From Actinophytocola xinjiangensis (GTDB lineage Bacteria > Actinomycetota > Actinomycetes > Mycobacteriales > Pseudonocardiaceae): a stretch of 64,000 nucleotides of DNA. Shown here one piece after another: positions 51,614 through 61,500 of this stretch. The stretch is from NCBI RefSeq assembly GCF_001921215.1, contig NZ_MSIF01000007.1, forward strand, positions 248,001 to 312,000, written 5' to 3'. Made by a program: the position numbers and the translations under genes. The notes under the pieces were generated by a model that saw only the letters and a list, made by a program, of their open reading frames with translations, had not been told where the DNA came from and ran no database searches. The first letter of the stretch is position 1. Every line of letters starts with the position of its first letter.

Positions 51614-53496
51614 GACGAGGCCGGCGTCTCCTCCTCGCCGTCGACCGGGGCGGCGAACTGCGCGGCGTAGAGCCGCTGGTAGGCCCCACCCGCCGCGAGC
51701 AGCTCCTCGTGCGTTCCCTGCTCGACGATCCGGCCGGACTCCATCACCAGGATCAGGTCCGCGTCGCGGATCGTGGACAGCCGGTGGGCGATCACGAAGC
51801 TCGTCCGCGACGAGCGCAACGCCGACATCGCGTGCTGCACCAACGACTCCGTGCGGGTGTCCACCGAACTCGTCGCCTCGTCCAGGATCAGCAGCGACGG
51901 GCTCGCCAGGAACGCCCTGGCGATCGTCAGCAGCTGCTTCTCACCCGCGCTGACGTTGGTGCCCTCCTCGTCGATCACCGTGTCGTAGCCCTCGGGCAGC
52001 GTGCGCACGAACCGGTCGACATAGGTCGCCTTCGCCGCCTCGACGACCTCGTCGAAGGTCGCGTCCGGCTTGCCGTAGGCGATGTTGTCCCGGATCGTGC
52101 CGCCGAACAGCCAGGTGTCCTGCAACACCATGCCGGTCTGCGACCGCAGGTCCTCGCGCCGCAGCCGAGTGATGTCCACGCCGTCGAGGGTGATCCGCCC
52201 GGAGTCCAGCTCGTAGAACCGCATGATCAGGTTGACCAGCGTGGTCTTGCCGGCGCCGGTCGGGCCGACGATCGCCACCGTCTGCCCCGGCTCGGCCACC
52301 AGCGACAGGTCCTCGATCAGCGGCTGCTCGGGCCGGTAGGCGAACGACACGTTCTCGAACGCGACCCGCCCGCGCCGCTGCGCCGGCAGCTCCGCGTCGG
52401 CCGGGTCGGCCGACTGCTCCTGAGCGTCGAGCAGCTCGAACACCCGCTCGGCCGAGGCCACCCCGGACTGCATCAGGTTGGCCATCGACGCCACCTGGGT
52501 CAGCGGCTGGGTGAACTGGCGGGAGTACTGGATGAACGCCTGCACCTCACCGAGGCTCATCGAGCCGGAGGTGATCCGCAGGCCGCCGACCACCGCCACC
52601 ACCACGTAGCTGAGGTTGGACAGGAACATCATCGCCGGCATGATCAACCCGGAGATGAACTGCGCGCCGGAGGAGGACCCGTAGAGCTCCTCGTTGCGCC
52701 GGTCGAACTCCTTCTCCGACTCGTCGGAGCGGCCGAACACCTTGACCAGCTGGTGGCCGGTGAAGGCCTCCTCGATGTGCGCGTTGAGCGCGCCGGTCTG
52801 CTTCCACTGCGCGATGAACATCTTCTGCGCGCGCTTGCCGATCTGGCCGGTGATCACCACCGACAGCGGGATGATCGCCAGCGCGATCAGCGACAGCAGC
52901 GGCGAGATCGTCAGCATCATCACCAGCACGCCGATGACCGTCAGCAGCGAGGTCAGCAGCTGGCTGAGGGTCTGCTGGAGCGTGGTGGAGATGTTGTCGA
53001 TGTCGTTGGTGACCCGGGAGAGCAGCTCACCGCGCGGCTGGCCGTCGAAGTAGCGCAGCGGCAGCCGGTGCAGCTTGCCCTCGACGTCCTCGCGCAACTT
53101 GTAGACCACCCGCTGCACCACGACGTTGAGCACCCGGCCCTGCACCAGCGCGAACAGCGAGGACGCCAGGAACAGACCCAGCACCCAGGCCAGCACCACG
53201 CCCAGCGCGCCGAAGTCGATGCCCGCTCCCGGCTCGCCGGCCAGCATCGCCAGCACGCCGTCGAAGATGATGTCGGTGGCGTGGCCGAGGATCTTCGGGC
53301 CGGCCACCGCCAGTCCGACGCTCACCACGGCCAGCGCCAGGACCAGGATCAGCGGCGCGCGCTCGGGCCGCAGCCGCGACAGCAGCCGGCGCGCGGACAC
53401 CCCGAAGTTGTCCGGCTTGCCGATCGGCATGCCGCCGAACGGTCCGCCACCCCCGGCCGGTGGACGGACGGGACGGTTGGTGGTCGACGTGCTCAT
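51610..53496 (-). CDS. ABC exporter half-transporter, catalytic-site subunit (628 aa)
   Basis: Type IV ABC exporter: a six-helix domain after a Pro/Gly-rich N-terminus, and an ATPase with Walker A AIVGPTGAGKTTLVNLIMRF, Walker B LLILDEATSSVDTRTE with the catalytic Glu, and H-loop FVIAHRLSTIRDAD. The signature reads NVSAGEKQLLTIARAF, a variant of LSGGQ. Its partner has a canonical signature but a defective Walker B, so the pair forms one working and one degenerate site, as in heterodimeric multidrug exporters. It starts in an ATGA overlap with the partner gene. Confidence 0.93.
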   Translation of the reverse strand: MSTSTTNRPVRPPAGGGGPFGGMPIGKPDNFGVSARRLLSRLRPERAPLILVLALAVVSVGLAVAGPKILGHATDIIFDGVLAMLAGEPGAGIDFGALGVVLAWVLGLFLASSLFALVQGRVLNVVVQRVVYKLREDVEGKLHRLPLRYFDGQPRGELLSRVTNDIDNISTTLQQTLSQLLTSLLTVIGVLVMMLTISPLLSLIALAIIPLSVVITGQIGKRAQKMFIAQWKQTGALNAHIEEAFTGHQLVKVFGRSDESEKEFDRRNEELYGSSSGAQFISGLIMPAMMFLSNLSYVVVAVVGGLRITSGSMSLGEVQAFIQYSRQFTQPLTQVASMANLMQSGVASAERVFELLDAQEQSADPADAELPAQRRGRVAFENVSFAYRPEQPLIEDLSLVAEPGQTVAIVGPTGAGKTTLVNLIMRFYELDSGRITLDGVDITRLRREDLRSQTGMVLQDTWLFGGTIRDNIAYGKPDATFDEVVEAAKATYVDRFVRTLPEGYDTVIDEEGTNVSAGEKQLLTIARAFLASPSLLILDEATSSVDTRTESLVQHAMSALRSSRTSFVIAHRLSTIRDADLILVMESGRIVEQGTHEELLAAGGAYQRLYAAQFAAPVDGEEETPASS

Positions 53497-55226
53497 GCTG
53501 CCTGCTCCGGGGTGAGCTGGGACTGGACGATCTCGACGTAGGTCGGGCAGGTCTCCAGGAGCTGGTGGTGGGTGCCGGTACCGACCACCGAACCGTTGTC
53601 CAGCACGACGATCTCGTCGGCGTCGATGATGGTCGACACCCGCTGGGCGACCACCACGACCGCCGCGTCGCCGACCCTGGGCCGCAGCGCCGAGCGCAGC
53701 GCGGCGTCGGTGGCCAGGTCCAGCGCGGAGAACGCGTCGTCGAACAGGTAGATCTCCGGCGCCCGCACCAGCACCCGCGCGATCGACAGCCGCTGGCGCT
53801 GACCGCCGGAGACGTTGGTACCGCCCTGGGCGATCGGCGCCTCCAGGCCGCCGGGCATCTCCTCCACGAACTCGCGTGCCTGGGCGATCTCCAGGGCCTC
53901 CCAGAGTTGTTCGTCGGTGGCGTCGGGCTTGCCGTAGCGCAGGTTGCTGGCGACCGTGCCGGTGAACAGGTACCCCTGCTGGGGCACCAGGCCGATCCGC
54001 GCGCGCAGCGCCTCCGGCGCGTACCGGCGGACGTCGAGGCCGTCGACCAGCACCTCGCCGCCGGTCACGTCGATCAGCCGGGGCACCAGCGAGAGCAGGG
54101 TCGTCTTGCCGGCGCCGGTACTGCCGATGATCGCGGTGGTGCGGCCGGGGCCGGCCCGCAGCGAGATGTCGCGCAGCACCGGTTCGTCGGCGCCCGGATA
54201 GCGGAACTCGACCCCGCGCAGCTCCAGCTCGGCGCGCACGGTCGGTTCCGGCGCCGGGTCGGCCGGCGGCACGACCGAGGACTCGGTGTCGAGCACCTCC
54301 TTGATCCGCTCGGCGCAGACGGCGGCGCGCGGGATCATCATCGAGATGAACGTCGCCATCATCACGGCCATCAGGATCTGCAGCAGGTAGTTGAGGAACG
54401 CGGTCAGCGAGCCGATCTCCATCTCGCCGGTGTTGACCCGCTCGGCGCCGAACCACAGCACCGCGACGCTGGAGGCGTTGAGGATCAGCATCACGGTCGG
54501 GAAGATCAGCGCCTGGAGCCGGCCCACGCGCAGCGCGGTGTCGGTGAGCGCGGTGTTGGCGTCGGCGAAGCGGCGGGTCTCGGCGCGCTCGCGGACGAAC
54601 GCCCGGACCACGCGGATACCGGACAGCTGCTCGCGCAGCACCCGGTTGACGTCGTCGATGCGCTCCTGCATCAGCCGGAACTGGGGCACCATCCTGACCA
54701 CGATCAGGCCGATGGAGATCAGCAGCGCCGGTACGCAGACCAGCAGCAGCCAGGACAGGCCGACGTCCTCGCGCAGCGCCATGATGATGCCGGCGACACA
54801 CATGATGGGCGCGACGACGAGCATCGTGCAGACCATCACCACCAGCAGCTGGACCTGCTGGACGTCGTTGGTGGAGCGGGTGATCAGTGTCGGCGGCCCG
54901 AACCCGGAGACCTCGCGGGCGGAGAACCGGCCGACCTGCCGGAACACCGCGGCCCGCACGTCCCGGCCGAAGCCCATGGCGGTGCGGGCGCTGAGGAACA
55001 CGGCCCCGATCGAGCAGAGGATCTGCATCACGGTGACCGCGAGCATCCAGGCGCCGGTGGTGACGATGTAGCCGGTGTCGCCGGTGACGATGCCCTTGTC
55101 GATGATGTCGGCGTTGAGGCTGGGCAGGTAGAGCGAGGCGATGGTGCCGATCAGTTGCAGCGCGAGGATGACGATGAGTTCACGCCGGTACGGCCGCAGG
55201 TAGGTGCGCAGCAGGCGGTACAGCAA
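53493..55226 (-). CDS. ABC exporter half-transporter, degenerate-site subunit (577 aa)
   Basis: First gene of the exporter pair. It has six helices (LRTYLRPYRRELIVILALQL at the start), Walker A AIIGSTGAGKTTLLSLVPRL, and the canonical signature NVSGGQRQRLSIARVL. Walker B reads IYLFDDAFSALD, with Asp in place of the catalytic Glu, and the H-loop is VVAQRVSTI with Gln for His. These changes are typical of the non-hydrolysing site of a heterodimer. Divergent from a TetR gene 92 bases away, its likely regulator. Substrate unknown; drugs or lipids are usual. Confidence 0.93.
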   Translation of the reverse strand: MLYRLLRTYLRPYRRELIVILALQLIGTIASLYLPSLNADIIDKGIVTGDTGYIVTTGAWMLAVTVMQILCSIGAVFLSARTAMGFGRDVRAAVFRQVGRFSAREVSGFGPPTLITRSTNDVQQVQLLVVMVCTMLVVAPIMCVAGIIMALREDVGLSWLLLVCVPALLISIGLIVVRMVPQFRLMQERIDDVNRVLREQLSGIRVVRAFVRERAETRRFADANTALTDTALRVGRLQALIFPTVMLILNASSVAVLWFGAERVNTGEMEIGSLTAFLNYLLQILMAVMMATFISMMIPRAAVCAERIKEVLDTESSVVPPADPAPEPTVRAELELRGVEFRYPGADEPVLRDISLRAGPGRTTAIIGSTGAGKTTLLSLVPRLIDVTGGEVLVDGLDVRRYAPEALRARIGLVPQQGYLFTGTVASNLRYGKPDATDEQLWEALEIAQAREFVEEMPGGLEAPIAQGGTNVSGGQRQRLSIARVLVRAPEIYLFDDAFSALDLATDAALRSALRPRVGDAAVVVVAQRVSTIIDADEIVVLDNGSVVGTGTHHQLLETCPTYVEIVQSQLTPEQAA

Positions 55227-55249
55227 GTGGGCCCCCGGTCAGCGAAGAA

Positions 55250-55308
55250 ACGGTTCGTATCTAACATGGAACAACGTAGACCACCTCAATAAGAGACGCA
55301 ACGTATCT
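55250..55308. promoter_or_regulatory. Direct repeats between the exporter and its TetR gene
   Basis: ACGGTTCGTATCT (55250-55262) and ACGCAACGTATCT (55296-55308) share 10 of 13 bases. They flank the divergent promoter region of the ABC exporter and TetR genes and are the best candidates for operator sites. Neither resembles the TGCAC-N5-GTGCA operator. Confidence 0.45.
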
Positions 55309-55318
55309 TAGGAGCAGG

Positions 55319-55921
55319 GTGCCGGCATCGAAGACCCGCCGCCGCGGTGAACACCTCGAGCGGGCGATCCTGGACGCCACCTGGGCCGAACTGAGCGAGA
55401 CAGGCTACTCCGGACTGACCATCGAGGCCGTCGCCGCCCGGGCCGCGACCAGCAAGACGGTCATCTACCGGCGGTGGCCGAGCCGCGCGGCGCTGGTCCT
55501 TGCCGCGTGGAACCACCAGGCACCGGTCAGCGTGGACGAACCGGACACCGGCTCGCTGCGCACCGACCTGCTCACGCTGTTCGTGACCATCGCCCGGCGG
55601 GTGGACACCATGATGAGCGAGATGATCGCCGGGGTCATGGGCGAGGCGTTCCGCCACCCCGAGGTCGCCGAACTGCTCCGCGACCGGCTGCGCGCCGCGC
55701 CACTGCACGACCGGGTCCAGCAGATCGTCGACCGCGCCGCACGACGCGGCGAACTGCCGCCGGTCCGGGTACCGGCGCGCGCGCTGCGGATCCCCCTCGA
55801 CCTGATCCGCACCGAAGCCATGACCTGCGGCGCTCCCCTCACCGACGCCACCATCACCGAACTGGTCGACGACGTCTACCTCCCCATGCTCCACGGCCTG
55901 GCCTCCCACCCCGACCGGTGA
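55319..55921 (+). CDS. TetR-family regulator of the ABC exporter (200 aa)
   Basis: HTH: ERAILDATWAELSETGYSGL, TIEAVAARAATSKTVIYRRW. The C-terminal domain has LLTLFVTIARRVDTMMSEMI and the TetR_C_11/16-like AEMIAGVMGEAFRHPEVAEL-type helices. GGAG precedes the GTG start by 4 bases. Divergent to the exporter pair, so it probably represses the exporter until a toxic substrate binds. Confidence 0.9.
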   Translation: MPASKTRRRGEHLERAILDATWAELSETGYSGLTIEAVAARAATSKTVIYRRWPSRAALVLAAWNHQAPVSVDEPDTGSLRTDLLTLFVTIARRVDTMMSEMIAGVMGEAFRHPEVAELLRDRLRAAPLHDRVQQIVDRAARRGELPPVRVPARALRIPLDLIRTEAMTCGAPLTDATITELVDDVYLPMLHGLASHPDR

Positions 55922-56028
55922 CGGTAGACCTCGACCACGGCCGGGGCGACCCGTTTTGTCTGCGACCGGCCACCCGACCGCGACGTTCGCGGCCAGCGAA
56001 AACCGCCGCCGTCAGGTGCAATGGACCG

Positions 56029-56298
56029 ATGGCGACATGGCTGCCGGGTGAGCTGGTCCGCTGGGGCGCACGGACGGTGACCACCACGATGACCGCCGTG
56101 GTGCTGGTGCCGCTGTCGGTACCCACCCGGCTGCTCGCCCTGCTGGAGGCCGCCGAGGCGGTCATCGCCCGCGCCGTGGCCCCGCTGCTGGAGTTCGTCG
56201 AGGAGTTCAGCGCGCACGAGATGCGGGCGGCGATCGCCGGGGCGAGGACCGTGACTGAGACCACCCCGACAGTTGCGCGGGCGGCGACCGGTCGCTAG
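56029..56298 (+). CDS. Small membrane-associated protein of unknown function (89 aa)
   Basis: Starts MATWLPGELVRWGARTVT, followed by a hydrophobic, amphipathic region (TTTMTAVVLVPLSVPTRLL) and a helical region with acidic patches (LLEFVEEFSAHEMRAAI). One weak membrane segment is possible. It is not a family I recognise. The third-base GC bias is strong and steady, which supports coding. It lies alone between the TetR and Rho genes. Confidence 0.55.
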   Translation: MATWLPGELVRWGARTVTTTMTAVVLVPLSVPTRLLALLEAAEAVIARAVAPLLEFVEEFSAHEMRAAIAGARTVTETTPTVARAATGR

Positions 56299-56418
56299 CG
56301 TGGACGTGTCTACCTCGCGTGGATGCGGGCCCCGCCCCCCACGCCGAGACCTCTCTCGGATCATCTCAGCGCCTTTCCCGACGCGCGTCGATCCGTCCTA
56401 CCCCTGTGGAGATTTCCC

Positions 56419-57504
56419 ATGTCTACCAACGACACCACTGTCAGCGGCCTGCTCGACGTGGTCGGTGACCGCGCGGCGCTGCGCCTGGAGGGCTACCTGC
56501 CCTCCCCCGGCGACCCGACCGTGCCGACGCGACTCGTCCGCCAGGACGGGCTGCGCCGGGGCGACACCGTCACCGGCACCGTCCACCAGGGACGGCTCAG
56601 TACCGTCGAGTCGGTCAACGGGCAGCGCCCCGGCCACGCCCGGCCCGCGTTCACCGAGCTGACTCCCTTGTACCCCAACGAAAGGCTCCGGCTGGAAACC
56701 GAGCCGCACGCGCTCACGACCCGGGTCATCGACCTGGTCATGCCGATCGGCAAGGGCCAGCGCGCGCTGGTCGTCGCGCCGCCCAAGGCCGGCAAGACCT
56801 CCGTCCTCGCGGCCGTCGCGCACGGCATCGCCAAGAACCACCCCGAGTGCCACCTGATGCTGGTGCTCGTCGGCGAACGGCCCGAGGAGGTCACCGACCT
56901 CGCCCGCGCCGTGCCCGCCGAGGTCGTCGCGGCCACCTTCGACCAACCGCCACGCGAGCACACCGCCCTGGCCGAACTCGCCATCGAACGCGCCAAACGC
57001 CTGGTCGAGCAGGGCCGCGACGTCGTCGTGCTGCTCGACTCGCTCACCCGCCTCGGCCGCGCCTACAACCTGGCCGCCCCCGGCCACGGCCGCATCCTCA
57101 CCGGCGGCGTCGACTCCACCGCCCTCACCCCGCCCAAGCGCTTCCTCGGCGCCGCCCGCAACATCGACGGCGGCGGCTCGCTGACGATCGTCGCCACCGC
57201 CCTGGTGGAGACCGGCTCGGCCGGCGACACGCTGATCTTCGAGGAGTACAAGGGCACCAGCAACGCCGAACTGCGCCTGGACCGGCGCCTGGCCGACCAG
57301 CGCAGCTACCCCGCCGTCGACGTCCGCGCCTCCGGCACCCGCAAGGAGGAACTGCTGCTGCACCCGGCCGAACTGGCCGCCACCCGGTCACTGCGCCGGG
57401 CCGTCGACAGCCGCGACAGCCGCGGCGCCATCGACCTGCTGCTCACCAGCCTGCGCCGCACCGCCACCAACGCCGAACTGCTCACCGGCCTCGCCAACCG
57501 CTGA
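56419..57504 (+). CDS. rho: Short Rho-type transcription termination factor (361 aa)
   Basis: Hexameric RNA-dependent ATPase that ends transcription. It contains the RNA-binding start ([20 protein letters not shown]), the Rho hinge [20 protein letters not shown], Walker [21 protein letters not shown] (~117-136), [19 protein letters not shown], Walker [21 protein letters not shown], and the Q/R-loops ([40 protein letters not shown]). At 361 residues it lacks the long N-terminal domain of actinobacterial housekeeping Rho, so it is likely a paralogue. The ATG follows TGGAGATTTCCC. The 120-base leader before it is GC-rich without a gene. Confidence 0.9.
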   Translation: MSTNDTTVSGLLDVVGDRAALRLEGYLPSPGDPTVPTRLVRQDGLRRGDTVTGTVHQGRLSTVESVNGQRPGHARPAFTELTPLYPNERLRLETEPHALTTRVIDLVMPIGKGQRALVVAPPKAGKTSVLAAVAHGIAKNHPECHLMLVLVGERPEEVTDLARAVPAEVVAATFDQPPREHTALAELAIERAKRLVEQGRDVVVLLDSLTRLGRAYNLAAPGHGRILTGGVDSTALTPPKRFLGAARNIDGGGSLTIVATALVETGSAGDTLIFEEYKGTSNAELRLDRRLADQRSYPAVDVRASGTRKEELLLHPAELAATRSLRRAVDSRDSRGAIDLLLTSLRRTATNAELLTGLANR

Positions 57505-57559
57505 CCCCGGCCGGGCACCCGGGCGTTTAGGCTGGTCAGAACGCTGACCGGGAGGCGCC

Positions 57560-58546
57560 TTGCTCGAAGCCATCGGACTGACCCCCACCGAGGAGCGGGT
57601 GTACCGCGCGGTCCTCACCCTGTTCCACGCCCGCCCCGAGTCGGTCGCGCAGCGACTGGGCATCGCCGAACACACCGCATCCGACGTGCTGAGTTCGTTG
57701 CACGCCACCGGACTCGTGCGCCGCGACGCCGGCCAGGGCACCGCCGCCGAGTACGTCCCGGTCGCCCCGGACGTCGCGTTCGGACCGCTGCTGTTACGCG
57801 GCCAGGAGTCCCTCGAGTCCGCCCGCAGCGGGGTGTACGCGCTGCTGGAGCAGTACCGGGAGAGCACCCGCCGCCGCGACCCCACCCAGCTCATCGAGGT
57901 GATCACCGGCGCGGCCGCCATCCGCCACCAGGTGCGCTACCTGCAACTCGGCGCCCGCGAGGAGCTGCTCTGGTTCTGCCGCGCCGGCCACATCGCCATG
58001 CCGTCCTCGGACAACACCGAGGAGTTCGACGCGCTGGCCAGGGGCGTGCGCTACCGGGTGCTCTACGAGACCGCGCTGATCGAGGAACCCGGCATGATCG
58101 ACAGCGTCGCGGCCGGGGTCCGCGAGGGCGAACAGGCCAGGGCCAGCGCCGCCCTGCCGATCCGGCTGATGATCGCCGACCGGACCGTGGCCCTGTGCCC
58201 TCTGGTCCAGCACACCGCCGGCGGCGCCGAACCGACCGCCGCGCTGGTGCACGACTCCAGCCTGCTCGGCGCGCTGGTCGCGCTGTTCGAGTCCTACTGG
58301 GAGCGCGGCTCCCCGCTGCTGGTCGACGAGCCGGACGACGAGGACCCCGAACACCTCGCCCCCGAGGAACGGCAGCTGCTGTCGCTGCTGGTCGGCGGAG
58401 TCAGCGACAAGGCCGTGGCCACCCAGCTCGGCGTCAGCCAGCGCACCGTGCAGCGGCGCATCTACGAGCTGATGCGCCGAGCCGGCGCGCAGTCCAGGAT
58501 GCAACTCGCCTGGACCGCGAGCCGGCTCGGCTGGCTCAGCGACTGA
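57560..58546 (+). CDS. Two-HTH regulator: TrmB-like N-terminus, LuxR-like C-terminus (328 aa)
   Basis: The N-terminal ~60 residues form a winged helix (LTPTEERVYRAVLTLFHARP, VAQRLGIAEHTASDVLSSLH). The middle (~95-250) resembles a phospholipase-D-like or TrmB effector domain (LGAREELLWFCRAGHIAMPS). The C-terminal 65 residues are a LuxR-type HTH (LAPEERQLLSLLVGGVSDKA, VATQLGVSQRTVQRRIYELM). Such regulators in actinomycetes often control a neighbouring secreted enzyme; the convergent subtilase is next. It starts with TTG behind GGGAGG. Confidence 0.87.
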   Translation: MLEAIGLTPTEERVYRAVLTLFHARPESVAQRLGIAEHTASDVLSSLHATGLVRRDAGQGTAAEYVPVAPDVAFGPLLLRGQESLESARSGVYALLEQYRESTRRRDPTQLIEVITGAAAIRHQVRYLQLGAREELLWFCRAGHIAMPSSDNTEEFDALARGVRYRVLYETALIEEPGMIDSVAAGVREGEQARASAALPIRLMIADRTVALCPLVQHTAGGAEPTAALVHDSSLLGALVALFESYWERGSPLLVDEPDDEDPEHLAPEERQLLSLLVGGVSDKAVATQLGVSQRTVQRRIYELMRRAGAQSRMQLAWTASRLGWLSD

Positions 58547-61500
58547 CTAACGCAGGCCGTAGGCCCGCACGACCGTCTGGTCGATCGCGTTGCCGGCGGT
58601 GTCCTGCGCGAGGACCCGCAGGGTGACGAACCCGTTGGTGCGGCTGCGCGGCGGGTGCATGAACGTGGCCGTGTACCGCGAGCCCCACCCGAGGACCCAG
58701 ACCTTGGTCCAGGTCTCACCGTCGTCGTAGGACACCCAGGCCGAGACCGACCGGGTTCGGGGCCCGTTCAGCCCGTCCTGGTGCCGGGTGGTCAGCCCGA
58801 TGGTGGTCCAGCTGCCGGCGCGCAGCTGGTTGGCCAGGTCGGCGTCGACCTGGTAGTCCACCTGCGGCAGCGGCAGCAACGCCCCGTCGGCACCGCGCCG
58901 GGACTGGAAGGTCCACGCGGTCTCGGTCCGGGTGGCGAACTCCCACTCCGGCGTCGTGCGTGCCGTCGAGAGCTCCAGCCGGTAGGTGGCCGGGTCCGGC
59001 GAGGCCGGGAACTGCCGCCAGGCGTCCGGCGCCTCGGTGACCAGCTCACCGTCGCGGTAGAACCGCGCGCTGACCTCGTCCGCGGAGGGATTGCCGATCG
59101 TGGAGCTCTCGGCGAAGCCGTAGTGCCCGGCCCCGCTGTCGACGAACTCCGGGATCCGCACCGTCAGGGTGTCATCGGTACGGGTGGAGGTCAGCCCGGC
59201 CACGCCGGTCGGGATCGCCGGGCGCACCACCGGGGCGAACCAGCTCTCCCGCACCCGCTCCCCCGGCCGGTAGGTCCTCGCCTCGTGGGTGATCCCGTTC
59301 TGCAGCGGGAAGTTGCTGCCCCACGAGTTGAAGTGCCGGACCCGGTGCTGCCACACGGTGTCGTCGGCGGTGATCCACTCCTCGCGCACCGAGGAGTCCA
59401 CCGAGCGCTGGAACTGGCCGAACGTGGTGGCCTGCCACGGCCGCCAGGCGAACCACTGCTCCTTGAGCTTCGGGGCGCCGCCTGGCTCGTGGTAGGCGCT
59501 GGACACGACCGCCGAGGTGCGCCGGTTCACCCGGTGCACGACCTCGTTCGGGATCTCGCCGTTCTCCACCTGCATGACGTCGTACAGGTACGGACTGCTG
59601 GGGGTCCCGGTGACCTTCAGCGACACCGGCCCCCGGTCGAGCGCGGCGAGCAGTGCCTGGCCCTCCCCCAACCTGACGTCGGTGACCAGCAGCACCGGCG
59701 GGCCGTCGGCCGGCGTCACGTCCGACCGCGTCAGCTCGTCGGGGTAGCGCGTGTCCGGCGACTCCTTGATGATGATGACCATCGCCGCGCCGGCGTCGGC
59801 CGCGCGCCGGGCCATCTCGTGCACGTCGTGCCACTCCCCCGGCTTCGGCGGGTCGATCAGCGCGATCGCGTCCCGGAAGTCACCGGCGGCGAACTCCTCC
59901 ACGGTGCCGTAGCCGGCCGAGACGAGTTCGTGGGTGACCGTGCCGTCCATCAGGGGTGTGTCGCCGGTGCCGTAGCGCGGCAGCACGGTCACCTTCGGCC
60001 CGGTCGTCGTGGTGGCGCTGAGCTGCGGTGCCCGCAGGCTCCAGCGGACCCCGAACTCCAGCTCGCCCTCGGCCGGCCGCTTCGCGGGCGTCACCCACAC
60101 CTCACGGGTGCCGTCCCATTTCTGCACGGTGCTGGTGATGGTCCGCTGGCCGAACTTCCGGTAGGCGTAGTAGCTCAGCGAGCCCTGCTGGGTCGCCGGC
60201 TTCGGCGTCTCCACCTTCGCCTGGACGGTCTTCTCGATGTCCAGGACGTAGGTCATGTCCCCGGTGACCTCCAGTTCGGGGTCCATGAAGATGTGCGAGG
60301 TCTCGTCATGCTGGGTGCTGACCATGGCGGTGAGGTAGTTGACGCCCTCCGGGACGTCGACGGTCACGCTCTGGCCGTCGTAGATGTACTTGCGCACGTC
60401 GTAGCGCGAGTCCTGGCCGTAGACCGACACGTACGGGGTGAACGTGTGGCCGCCGTCGCGGCCGGATGCGCGGATGGTGAGCTTGTGGGTGGGGACGGCC
60501 TCGTTCGCGCCGAGCGCGGTGTGCACCACCACGTCACCGGCGGTGGCGGTCAGCCGTCCGCCGTGGACGCCGCCGTCCAGCGCCGCCGGGTCGGCGATCA
60601 CCGGGACCGTCGCGCTGCCACCGGCCGGAACCTCCACGGTGGACTGTTCGATCCGGACGCCGTCACCGGAGTCGGCACCGCCCAGCGAGCGGACGTCGAG
60701 ATCCAGGGCGAGGGTCAGGTCCCCGTCGGTCAGGTTGGTGTACTCGACCTCGCCGCTGACCGGGCCGCCGTCCTCGTCGACCTCGCCGAGGTCGAGGGTG
60801 CCGGTGGCGTAGACGCCCTGGGAGACCGCGCGGGCGACGTCCACCCGCCCACCGCCGTGCTCGTAGACCGACCGGTCGGCCTGCGCCAGCGACGTGCTGG
60901 CCAGCGCGTCCTTGAGCCGCGGGCCGGTCCAGTCCGGGTGGCGCTGGGCGAGGATCGCCGCCGCGCCGGCCACGTGCGGGGCGGCCATCGAGGTACCGGA
61001 CGCGGCGGTGTACAGGTCGTCGACCGGGGTGCCCATCGACGTGCCGGCCGCGCGGGCGGCCACGATGTCCACGCCCGGCGCGGTGATGTCGGGCTTGACC
61101 GCCAGGTCGCTGGTGCGCGGGCCCTTGCTGGAGAACGGCGCCAGCACGTCGTCGCGGTCCACGGCGCCGACGGTCAGCGCGGCGGTGGCGTTGCCCGGCG
61201 AGCCGACGGTGCCCAGTCCCTGCTCGCCGTTGTTGCCGGCCGAGACCACGAACAGGGTGCCGGTCCGCTCGGTGAGCGCGTCGACGGCCCGGCTCAGCGG
61301 GTCGGTGCCGTCGCCGCTGCCACCGAGGCTCATGTTGACCACGTCGGCGCCGGACTCGGCCGCCCACTCCATGCCGGCCATGACCCACGACTCCTGGCCG
61401 AAGCCGTCGTCGCCGAGGACCTTGCCGACCAGGACGTCCGCGCCGGGGGCCACGCCCTTTCGGGCGCCGTCCGAGCCGTCGCCGGTGCCGGCGACCGTGG

